Source: Nelumbo lutea
Lineage: Eukaryota > Streptophyta > Magnoliopsida > Proteales > Nelumbonaceae
Direction of reading: 5' to 3'
Assembly: GCA_022828595.1 (NCBI GenBank)
Contig: JAKGHH010000002.1
Coordinates: forward strand, 40,270,222 to 40,334,221
Length of the DNA: 64,000 nucleotides
The notes below the pieces were generated by a model. It made no database searches and had not been told where the DNA came from. It saw only the letters and a program-made list of their open reading frames with translations. Shown here piece by piece: positions 33,691-45,600 of this stretch (position 1 is the stretch's first letter; each line of letters opens with the position of its first letter). Made by a program: the position numbers and the translations under genes.

Positions 33691-36600
33691 TCATCCCTGA
33701 AATACTCTCCTCATGAATCCCTGCACTGAATTCCCCATTCCTGCACCAACAGCTTCTGCCAAGTACTTCGCCTGCAAAATATCCAAAGCATTTCAGTAAA
33801 ATGATCTCAACATTAAGCCCAACCTAAAACATAACAACCAAAGCATTTGAAAGGTAGGAAGGAACACATGATAGACTATGAGAGATTACCTCTTGAAGAG
33901 TTTTCCCAAGATCAAAAGCATCTTTCACTCGGCGATCCAAAAAAGCCCATGTATCACGAAAATCTGTAAAATTTCAGTACAAATATAAATCAGCTTGGAT
34001 GCAGTCTAACCCCCCATACCCCCCCCCCCCCAAAAAAAAGGGTAAAGACAAATGAAATGAAAAAAAGAAATCAAAGGGGATGGTTGGAGGAAAACTATGG
34101 CATCGAAACCAACTATTTTTCATTCATAATCACCTGCAGAATTTCAGAGTTCAAACATCCTAACATAAATTCAACTCAAAGGAGTTCAGAAAAGAATGAA
34201 CCTGGTGAATTATCAGTCAGCATGTAAACCTCAGATGCAGAATATATGCCTCCAAGGATTGTGCGCTTCAGATACCAATCAATATCAGATGCTTGGTCTC
34301 CAACAGCATGCCAGATTTCATCAACCAGCATTGCCCGCTGCTTAAAGCTAGTTGTGATATTCAATGGTTGGGACTTTTTACAAGTGCAGAAAATGTCATT
34401 AAAAAAGAGAATTAGGTTTTTGGGCTCAATCCCTGAAAATCCAAGCGGAAGTGAGTATATGTAGCATCAAACCTGGATGCTTAGTGCTTGAGGCCATTTT
34501 GATATGTATGGTGTCTGCATTTCTAGGCGAATTTGAACAAGCTTTGAGATCCGCTCACTGGGTATCAAGTTTCCTAACTCTTCTGAGTCAATTCTGTCAA
34601 TCAATCTCTGTAGGCAATCATCCATGAAAAACTGCATAGAAAAGAAAACATTTCTCAAACTTGATACCTTGACTGTTCACGCAAAGAAAACAAGCTTAGA
34701 TCTGCAGAACTTAACTATAATGAGCACATTTTCTTCAACAGCAAGGCAGAGGTAGAAATACCCAATATGAATCAACTACTCAATGATCAAATCTTTGGGT
34801 TCCACAAATGAGTGTTTTAAAAGGCAAGGGAGGCATATGCCTAGAGGCCCTGAGGCATATAACAGTGGTGTTGATGCCTCTGAGGTGTATGCCTCATACA
34901 CCTCTTGCATGAGGCATATGCTAGAGGTGTAGAGAAATGAAAGAAAAGAAAAGGAAAGGGAGGAGAAGGGGGAAGAATTTGGGCAGGGGACTCTGCCTCC
35001 GGGACCCCCTTGGGCCTTGGCTGGGAGGCTTCACCCCCCCCTTCCCCAACACAATGCTGCTCAATTTGTTTTTCTTTTATCAGTAACAGGACCATTTCAT
35101 TAATGAAAAAAGGAGAGATAGGTACAAAGGCAGGGGGAGAAGGGAGATAAACTCTCTTAACTCCCCCAAGAAGCTAAAAAGTAATAGATAAACCCAAAAC
35201 TTTTGATTTCTGCCCACCCTTGTCTGGCCAGTGCATATGCAAAAGAGTTAGGACACCTCTTGACCCAAATCTCACTATCATACCCCGAGTAAACTACTTA
35301 AGGATAATGTTTTATTCAAGTAGGGTTGTTCATCAAACTGATGAAACTGGCCAAACAGACCAACCTGACCCAACTCGACCCAACTTGATCGGTTTTCTAA
35401 TAATTTCAGTTGGCTTCGGTTCAGCCATTATGCTAACCTGAGAGGTCGGGTTGGTTTTGGTTTGGTCATTTGCAAACTGAACAAAATTGACTCAACCTGA
35501 CCATAGATATATATATTAATATTTTATTTTTTAAATTTAAAATTTCTAATATGGGAAAGTGGGAAATTCCCATATTTCCTAGTTTGAGATGTTTTATATT
35601 GTAAATTTTATTTTTTTTTAATAATACTGTTACAATTTTTTAAATCTAAACCTAATTTTTTAAGCTTAAATCTTTTGAACCAACTGACCAAACCGATACA
35701 ACCTGGGTTGGCCAGTTTTCACTAATAATCAGTTGGTTTTGAGTGACCAACTCCCCAACCCGACCAGGTCAGCTCTGTTGGCCAAACAACCTCTAACCAA
35801 ACTGAACCGACCCATGAACACTCCTACATTTAAGTAACTCCACATGCTACTCTACTCCTTTTTCAACCATTATATTACCAACTTAGAGTCTCTTTCAATA
35901 ATCAAGTTCCTTATGTTAAATTCCTTAACCCTCTTAACACCTTCCAAGACAACCATAACTTCAGCTTGGAGAGAATCTCCTTCCTCAATTTGGCCTGAAA
36001 CCATAGCATTAACCTCACCCTCCTCATTCCCAACGATGCCTCTGATGTCTAATGCCTGAAGAGCCTTCACTGCTGCCATCAAAATTCAACTTTGTGAAGC
36101 CATGATCCGGAAGAGATCAGAATGGATGACGAACATTCTTACTAGGGGCTGAATAAGCCACTTCCTTCCAATTGTTCAGCAGAGCTGTTGCAGAAATGTC
36201 TTCAAATAACTACATAGATTTCAACTATTTTATGACCCTTGTAGTGATTACCTCAATAATTGCCCCTCTGCTCCTCTCCTTATCAGCAAATATCCTCTGA
36301 TTTCTTTCCTCCCAAATTGTCTAGTAAACTGCAGCTCTTGTGCATCTCCACAATACGTCAATACCTTTCCCCTCTTCTTTCCAACTACTACCAGCAAAAG
36401 AATCAAAGAGGCTTCATACATCTTGTTTGTTTTCTGTGTGTGTTGGGGGGTTCAGCTAGTGTTATGCATCTTCATTCTTCTTATTACAAGACATTTTTCA
36501 TTAAAAAAAAAAGAAAAAAGATGAGATCCTCCTTCATCCTAACCCCCTCCCCCTTCTTCCTCCTCATCCCCCTCCTCTTAAGGAGGCGTATGTGCTTGGG

Positions 36601-39600
36601 AGGCTTATGCCTCACACCTCCAGGTAGTGGATAAGTGGAATGCCTCATATCATGCCTCTGCGTTTTAAAACATTGCCAACAAACTAATGCTAATGATTTT
36701 AGATTTAGTGGAACATAGATTTGCAAGGGTATGGAAGGAACAAACCAACAAATTAATTAGACCACCAGCTCCAAATTCAATGAGAATACCATAATTTTCA
36801 TGACAACCCTCTCTCACCTCTATCCTCCGTAGTGGTAGTTCTGCTAGGCTGGAGTTGTTAAGCAATACATCAACCTTAAAAACTACTTATGAAAAAAGAG
36901 CTGAATATGGAGCAAAAGCAACATCAAAGGCCTTGAAGAAATCCAAGGTTTTGAATTTTCACCTGCGGGGGACATTCACCTGCCAAAATGAACCTACTAG
37001 CTCTAAAAGTTGTTACTCTTCTGCAGATATCATTCTTTTGTTGTTGAATACAAATACTGTACATCCATTGTAGCAATTGCTTCAGTTGACCAAAACCCTC
37101 TTGGAGGAGGAACATAAAGACCTCAAATTCTCCTTTATAGGCAGTTTCTTAACTGCTAGAATCAGCCTCAACTACTAATAGTATATAACAGAACCAAGAG
37201 GACAAAGAGTTACATTAGTTGCTTACTGTTTCAGGTAGAATGTAGAGCCTATGATAAACAAAGATAGTCAGCCAAACTTCAGTTTACTTCAGATAATGGA
37301 ACTACATACAACAGCCCTTGGGGAGAGTGTTGACTCCTGGTCCCATTTAAGAATCTCAAACCATTTTAACATTCTTTTTTTCCATCACTGGATGCTTATA
37401 CCTTTTTTGGGTAATTAGTTGTTACTGATACAATAATCCACAAGTTCCTTGAATCAGTATATCTCTGTTCTAAAGCTAGGCAGACAGATTTGCCCTGGGT
37501 TTAGTATGAAGTTCTTTAGAGAAGAAAATGTGAGATGGCAAAGATACAAGTATATGGGGTGCCTAACTAGTAACTAATGCCCTCACCCTAAAAGAGAAAA
37601 TATTATTTTAGGACCATTATGTGATGCCGAAGCATTTGATGGCCTGGAAGTTTAAAACTGCAAGAAGAAAAGAAACTCAAATCATATGAAAGCCCAAGCC
37701 CGTCATCAAGACCAAAATCGTAATTAGATCCATACCCATATCCAAACCCATGTCTTTTACCCATTCCCATTCCCATTATCCATATCCACATTCCGTGCAC
37801 AAAATCCAAGTCCATGACCAGTCAACCCATTAATTGGTGCATGAATTGGGAATTAATACAAATTCAATGAACTTGGTCTTGAAGTTTTCTTAGAATCAAA
37901 GAAGGCATATGGAAGGTCAATAATAGGGGTGTCCACGGTTTGGTCAACCAAACCATGGGCAATTTTAGCAAACCGAACCAGTGGTATCGGTTTTTCGATT
38001 TCTCCAAACTGAAACCAAACTGGTACCACCGGTTAACCTGTCCACAGGTTTCGGTTTTTGACCGGTTTTTATGTTTATAATCAAGGTTCAAAATATCGAT
38101 ACGCCGGTAGGGGTGTATCGGACGAATCGATACTGCTTTTTGTTGTGTTTTGTTTTTTATTTTTTTTTTACAACCGGTTCAGGGGGCCGGTTTAGGGCTC
38201 CTCCACCCCCTAAACCGGTTAGACCCCCGATACACCCATTGTAGGGGCATATCGAAGGGGTCCTGGAACGATATGTACCGGCCGATACTTTGAACCTTGT
38301 TTATAATATATATTATATAAATATATGTATAATATTATATTATAAATAATAAATGATATATAATATATTATAAATATAATATATATATATATTTATAATA
38401 TATATAAAATATGCATATAAATATATATACTGGTCAATTCGGTTAACCACATTTTGCGGTTTGGTTCGGTTTTTCAGTTTTTCATGGACAAAGTCAATAA
38501 TCATCTTGAAGTCTTAGTCACTAAGAAATGTATGGAGGGTTAAAGTTGTAACCAACGTTCAAAGTATCAACAGTTTTTGTTTTTGTTTTTTCAAAAATGA
38601 CTCAGGAGGTTGGTCTTAGGCCTGCCTACCCCGTGAAATAGTTAAAAATCCCCAAAGGCCTTTATTTTGCATATCGAAGGCCTTTTGTGCTGATACGATA
38701 CGATATTCTCGATACAGGGCATACCATGTTGAAAATTTTAACCTTGGTTGTAATTTTTTAGAGAATTAATTAGAGTGTAGTAATTAAGATTTAATGCTAG
38801 TTTCCTCCTTTGCAAGAAAGCTTGCTTATATAAAGGAATGTACTGGTCTGTTTTCGGCAGTGAATGAATTGAGTATTTTTCTTGAGCATTTGTGCCTTGG
38901 TGGTGTGGCTCCATAATTTTCTCAGAGGCGTGACTCCTCTAACTGATTGGTGTAACTCTAATCTGGAATTAGGGTTCTAAGGTGACTCCAAAGATTGTAA
39001 TTCAAGGCTGTGTGGTTCATCTCTCTACTATCTTTCTCAGCATCCTGTCACATATCTATCATTCTCAAGTTGCATATCTGGGTTTTTGGGCCATGCTGTA
39101 TTAAATTGACATCAGAGCTCTAGGTTGTTTCTTGCCAATGGCAATTAGAAATGACTTATTCTCAAGTTGCCATTGGTTGTGAGTTGGATACAAAGTGAGG
39201 AATTGAAGCTATGGAATTACAGCAATGAAGAGAAGAAAATTAGATGGCTGACGAGAGACATGGAGGTATCTTTTAATTGGATTACGTGTCTTGCTAACTC
39301 CTTAGCTGATGCATTGGCCAAACAAGGGGTGGGGAGAGAGGCCTTATTCTGGGCACAGTTGAAAGTGAGGGTATTGGTGTGAGGAAAGATAAGAGATTTT
39401 ATCTCTCACTGTCTTACTTGGCATTGTTGTATTTCTATATTATGTACACTTCTTAATTAATGATTAATACACCTTTGCAGTTATTGATAAAAAAAAAATC
39501 AGAAATGACTTATAAAAAAATGGCAATTAGAAATGGTACACAATATTGTAGAAGGCTGACTGATTGACAATGTGATGATTTATTGCTGCAACTAATGCAA

Positions 39601-42600
39601 TAAATAGAGAATGTAAGTGATCGTTTCACTAATTTGAAGATGGAAGACACTAGTCAACCACACCCCAACAGCAAGCAATACCACTAAACAGCCATAAGCA
39701 AGCCACATCAATCAGCTGGAAACAACAATGGTAAAGCTTCAGCTAGGACATCAAAATGTGACATTGAATGCTACAGGTGTAGAGGTTAAGGGTCACTTTG
39801 TTTCCATGTGTTCTACTAAAAATCTTAATCTTTGTGAAGAAGAGGAAGAACAACAAGAAAAAGATGAGCAAGTAGAAGAGAAGGTTAATGATGAAGATAA
39901 GATTGATTGAGCTCCAAACATTACTATGGTGGTATGTCGAATTTTGACTGCTCCAAAGGAAGCTGTTAAAGAAGATTGGCATCACACCAACATCTTTCAC
40001 AAACTAATGTGAAATGTGGAAATCAGTACGTATAACATATCACTGATGGTGGTAGCAGCACGAACGTGGTCTCACAAGAACTTGTTGACAAATTGTAGTT
40101 AACAACTAAGAAGTACCCATACAAAGTTGAATGGGTCAATGACATGACAATTCCAATAACTGGACACTGGTTAGTTACTCTATAGGCAATTGTTATGTTG
40201 ATTCAGTGTGGTATGACAAAATTCCTATTTGAGTTGCTCACATCTTATTAGGAAGATCATGAATCTATTATAGAAAGGTATTACATGATGGGGAAGCTGA
40301 CACCTATTCATTACTTTATAAGGGCATAAAACCAGTTGTTGCCCATGAATGATAAAGAGCCTCTTATGAAGAGACAAGACTTTACCATGCTGTCTATGAG
40401 GAGGTTTTCAGTTGAAAGAAACAAATGAAGGATTGTTTATGCCCTTGTGACTTGAGAAGTGCCTGTTGAAGATTTTAGCCAGCCCTTTGAAGTATTGACT
40501 TAAAGTGAAGGATCTTTTGAATGACATTTCAGACTTGATTCTAAAAGAGCTTCTTAATGAGTTCCCACCCTTGAGGGAAATCCAACATGTTATTGATCTT
40601 CTTCCTGGATCTATTTTGCCCAATACCAACCTATAGAATGAATCCAGCTGAGCATGAAGAACTCAAGAAGCAAGTAGAGGATGATGGATTGCTCAACAAA
40701 GAATTTGTTTGAGAAAGCCTTAGTCCTTGTGTCATACCAGCTCTTCTTACACCTAAGAAGGATGGTAGTTGATGTGCATTGATAGTTGGGAAATCAATAA
40801 AATAACTATTAAACATCGGTTTCCTATAACAAGGCTTGATGATATGCTCGACATGATGACCGGAACTACTGTATTTTCTAAGGTTGATCTCTGAAGCAGG
40901 TACTACCAAATTCGAGTTTAACGGGAAATAAGTGGAAGACCACCTTCAAAACAAAGGATGGGTTGTACAAATGGTTAGTAATGCCTTTTGGACTAACCAA
41001 TACTCTGATCACTTTTATGAGGGTGATGACTCATGTACTCCAATCCTTTCTTGGCAAGTTTGTAGTTGTTTATTTTGATGATATCTTGGTATATAGCCAT
41101 GATAAGGAAGAACACCAAAATCACCTTAGACAAGTGATGCGAGTTTTACGAGCAAAAAAAGCTATATACCAATCCCAATAAATGCACTTTTATGGCTGTA
41201 CAAGTTGTATTTTTAGGACTTGTTGTCTCTGGACAAGGACTATAAGTTAACCCAAAAAAGGTGAAATCCATCCTAAACTGGCCTATGCTAGCCAGCATAT
41301 CTGAAGTTTGTAGCTTTTATGGATTGGCCACATTCTACAAGAGGTTTATTAGAAATTTAAGCACTATCATGACTCCCATCACATAATGCCTAAAAAAGGG
41401 GACTTTTCAATGGACCAATGCTACAGCTAAGGCATTTGAAGGCATTAAGGATCGACCAATAAAAACACCAATCTTGTGATTGCCAGATTTTAACACAGTT
41501 TGAATCCCATTTACAGGACAACCTAGAAGCTTTAGGGTTGGACCATATACACCTCCTCCAAATTCCCAGTAAGGAAGGTATTCTTAACATGAGTTGATGA
41601 AGGCTCCAATCTATGTTAGTAGTTTAAGACAAAATAACTTGTAGAGGGTTTATTTTAGCAATTGGGGTAAAGGTCTCTGCATAATCAACCCCATACACTT
41701 GTGAGAACCCCTTTCGCCAGTGTGAGCTTGTCTTATACTGCCAGTCCCAAGCCCGGATAAAGGAGGAAGGTGAGTCAGGTTGGCAACCAACAGTAAAACT
41801 TTTGCCAAATTCACATGATATGGATCCTGATTTGTCGTTTTTTGCAAGGCTTTATAGAACAGATTGGTGAAACAGGATTCATGTAGCCAACCCCATATAG
41901 TTGGGATAAGGCATGGATGATGTTGATGAGGAAGATGACACTTGTGACAACACTATTGCGACCAATCTTGCTTTTCTACCAAAACATCTACCCAATGTTT
42001 CATCAAGGATAACCATTTACATTGTACAAGTTCTTTCCCTTCAAGAAGATCAACTAATTCTCATGTGTTGTTCTTATGAAATGCACCAATCTTCTCCTTC
42101 ATAGCATCTATCCATTTAGGTAAAGCCAAGGCTTCTGTAACATTCTTAGGGATAGACACATTAGAAATAGCAAAAAGAAATCATGTAAGGAAGATGATAA
42201 ATTATTGCAAAAGGTGAAATGGGCAATAAGATGTTTGGTAGTGCATGAAAGCAAGGTTCAACCATTCAAAGTATCAATACGTATCGGCCCATATCGTGCT
42301 GATGGCTTACCGATACGCCCCTCCAAGGGTTGTATCAGGTCAGCCACTGGTTCAGAGGGTAGTCGGGCCTCAAACCGATCCCTTTGAACCGATTTCGGGA
42401 AAAAAATGTGTCAATATTTAGAACCTTGGGTACGTATCGCCCGATACGTATCGTGCCAATGGCTTACTAATACACCCCTCTAGGGATTCTATTGGGTCAA
42501 TCACCAGTTCAGAGGGTAGCCAGGCCTTAAACTGACCCCTCTGAACCGGTTTCGAAAAAAATAAATAAAACGTAAAAAAAAAATGTACCGACACAGGCCG

Positions 42601-45600
42601 ATATTTAGAACCTTGCATGAAAGGGACATCTTTAAGAATAGAAATGGGAAATCAAGATTATCAGTAGGAACAAGCTTACCTTGTTTTGCAGATGTGTAAT
42701 ACCCTTCAAGTTTGCCTTCTGCAAGCCAATTGGTGTTTGTTGCATGGTTTTTTATCTCTCTACATCTTGTGATATGTGGTGATCCTTATGGTGACGAGAA
42801 CTAACACAAAGAGGTATGGAATCTACAAAAGATGAAATGAGACTAGTATAGACATAGGAAGACAAACTTGCCTCTCATCTAGACAGAGTCCTTCCCCTAA
42901 GGAGAGGGAGGGAAGAAAGGTTGACTATCAAAAATGGCACACCCAAAGAGAAAAAACTTTGAGGACAAAGGATCAAAACACTTATAACCTTTTTGAGAGG
43001 AAGGATAACCAAAGAAGACAAATGGGATAGACTTAGAGTCTAGCTTACCACATGAGGGAGATAAATTGTGGACAAAACAACAACCACCAAAAATATGAAG
43101 AGGAATGGGCAATAGAGGATATTGAGGAAATAACAAATGATATGGGGTTTGATAATGCAAGATAAAGAAGGCATCTATTTATCAAGTATGTTACAGTCAA
43201 CACATTGCAATAAACCACAAGCAACTTCATGTAAATGTCGGCTCTTCTTTTTTAGTAACACCATTTTTTATGGTGTTTTAGGAGAAGAATTCTGGTGGAT
43301 AGAACCACAAGCAACAAAAATCTCCTTCGAATCACATTTAAGGTATTCCTTTTTTTTTTTTTTTGAAAAGGTAAAGTAAAATTTGTATTAATCAAAAGGA
43401 GAAAACATGCATAGCTGCTAACTGTACAAGCTTACGTACAACTGAGCACAAATTTAAGAAAACTCAAAAAAAATTTACAGCCACACAAGAGGCCAGAGCA
43501 TCCCCCTTGAAGAGCAAATTGGTACTCAGCTACCCTCTGAGGTCATCTACAATTAAGTTTATCACCCTTTCAACCTGAAGTTGCTTTTGATAAAGAATCT
43601 TCCTATTTCTTTCGCTCCATATTGACCACAGAACTGCCAGAGGAATTGCTTTCCACAAGATCCTACTTTTTCTGCTCTTACCCCTGACTTTCCAACTTTC
43701 CAGAAGGGCCTTTACAGAATTAGGTAATCAAGTAGAACACTGAATAGCTTTGAGAAAGTGTGCTCGGATTTTTGAAGAAAACTTGCAGTGGAGAAACGAG
43801 TGATTGGAGGTCTGTTCCCCCTTACCACATAAAATGCAGGTTACATCTGACAGAACTAAACCTTTTCTAATCAACATCACCTTCATCAAGCACTTTTCTT
43901 CAGCAGCCACCCAAACAAAAAACTTCATTTTAGAGGGGGCCAAACCACTCCACACTAATTGAATGGGGAAAGAGCCTAGGGATGCAGACTCTAAACCAGA
44001 ATAAAAAGATTTCACTAAAAGGCTTCAGACTTTGACCAACCCCAACAGCTCCTATTCTTTGTGTTGTCATACTGAAACATTTGTATCTTAATATAAAACT
44101 AAGTAGAGACCATATGATGGAAGTCTTGAATCCTTGGGAACTTCCACCCTAGAGTGGAGAGGATATATCCATGTTCACCTTGAGTAATCATCAATAAAGC
44201 TAATAAAATATTTGTAACCACCCTCATCAGTAAAAGAAGTAAGGCTCCATACATTGAATGCGCAACATGGAGAGGACATTCGGATCTTTTATTACTTTGA
44301 GGAAAAGTTCATATACTCAATTGACACATTTGAAATTGCAAACAGGACACCAAAACAGACTTGAACAACTCAGGAAACAAGACTCTTAAAGACACAAAAG
44401 ACAAATGCGCAAGAAGGTGGTGCCACAAAAGAGAAATGCCCAGGACTCTATTTTCAACTTGAGGTGGAGTGTTGAAAAATGGATTGTAACTGTGTTTTTC
44501 TTTTCTTATTGTTCCTATTAGACAGTGGGCTTGCTTATTTTTCTCTTCTTTTATTTCCACAAACTACTATAAATAGGACTGGGAGACACAATGGCTCCAT
44601 TATTTGGAGTTCTCTCCAACTCTCTTCTACCATCATTCTCTCTTACAATAATATAGTTTTTTCTCTTATTTTTCTGTATTTTCTCCTTCAACTATCTTCT
44701 CTTGAACTTTCTTTTATTTCCAGCACCTACAGTTCTTTCACTATTTTAACAGATTAGGGGCAGCACCAACAAAAGAATTTACATATGTACAAATTTATTG
44801 GCTAAAAATGAAGCAGGGACTAACATCAGAGTTTAAAAATGAAACAAGTTTACATCATTCTCTCTTACAATTCTACAGTTTTTCTTTTCTTTTATTTTTT
44901 CTGCATTCTCTGCTTCAACTATCTTCACCTCTTCAACCCTCTTTTATTTCCAGAAACTACAGTTCTTTCACCATTTTAAAAGATTAGGGGTAGCACCAAC
45001 AAAAGAATTCACACGTGTACAAATTTATTAGCTAAAAATGAAGTGGGGACTAACATAAAAGTTTAAAAACAAAACAAGTTTACACCTCTACAAGTGCAGC
45101 TTCTTTTCTGGGGAAAGATCCAATAATAGAAGGAGACACCCCAACATCCCTTGCCCCTTTAATCATGGCTGCTTCAGTCCATCCCAACCTAACCTGCAAA
45201 GCCACAATGACAATTCAAAACTGGATAGTCAAATAAAACTTGCCAAAATAATTCAGTATATTTTCTCCTAATTTTTGCCTAAATTTGACATTTTTAAAAA
45301 CAAAAGGAGAAAACAGATTGACAAAGCAGAGTAATGCACTAATACTATGATCAGAATGAGGAGGTCCCACAAAACAGGAAGGGGGAAATCCAGATTGGAT
45401 GCACTAACCACATGATGAAGGGAAGCTCGAAGGACACAGGCCTGCTCATCTTGGTATTCAACTCTCTGCCTTTGTTCTTCTTTTGAGCTGTAGGTCTCAT
45501 AGTGAGGACTTGCCGCACCTTCTGCAGTTGATGATGATGATGATGATGAAGCCTTGATTTCAGGGTGTAGTTGATAATTATTAGGATTTGGGGGAGATAA

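Larger units (their letters stand above)
34809..36675. mobile_element. hAT-like element with TGTTTTAAAA ends and GAGGCATA arms, carrying a LINE
   Basis: The left end is GAGTGTTTTAAAAGGCAAGG; the right end, inverted, is GCGTTTTAAAACATTG. Both arms repeat ATGCCTC / GAGGCAT (34830-34925 and 36585-36660). Flanking TCCACAAA and CCAACAAA match at 6 of 8. The middle, about 35073-36424, is a LINE fragment. The element alone would be about 500 bases. In COQ9 intron 2. Confidence 0.65.
38528..41480 (+). mobile_element. Gypsy LTR retrotransposon remnant (5' LTR, gag knuckle, RT)
   Basis: The 5' LTR is about 38528-39100, with TATA motif CTTATATAAAGG at about 38826. A primer-binding-like TTGACATCAGAGC (39106-39118) follows, close to the initiator-tRNA type TGGTATCAGAGC. 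A gag zinc-knuckle remnant ([15 protein letters not shown]) is at about 39780, then an acidic stretch. RT at 40640-41380 has [32 protein letters not shown] and the catalytic [11 protein letters not shown]. Frames are broken and no 3' LTR is seen. In COQ9 intron 2, plus strand, opposite to the gene. Confidence 0.8.
41480..44560 (-). mobile_element. Copia LTR retrotransposon remnant, split by a LINE and a MITE
   Basis: On minus in order: GAG-pre-integrase ([20 protein letters not shown]) at about 44480-44340; integrase core ([11 protein letters not shown]) near 44200; after the LINE, the integrase end ([24 protein letters not shown]) at 43230-42900; then RT start ([19 protein letters not shown]) at about 41710-41640 and a broken continuation to 41480. 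All parts have stops. The gag end and both LTRs are not identified. In COQ9 intron 2. Confidence 0.8.

Noticed and set aside
41390..41590. Treating the minus-strand frame as part of the Gypsy remnant
   Set aside because: [15 protein letters not shown] reads as Copia RT (the NLEE-VYM region, frameshifted), continuous with the Copia RT at 41640-41710.
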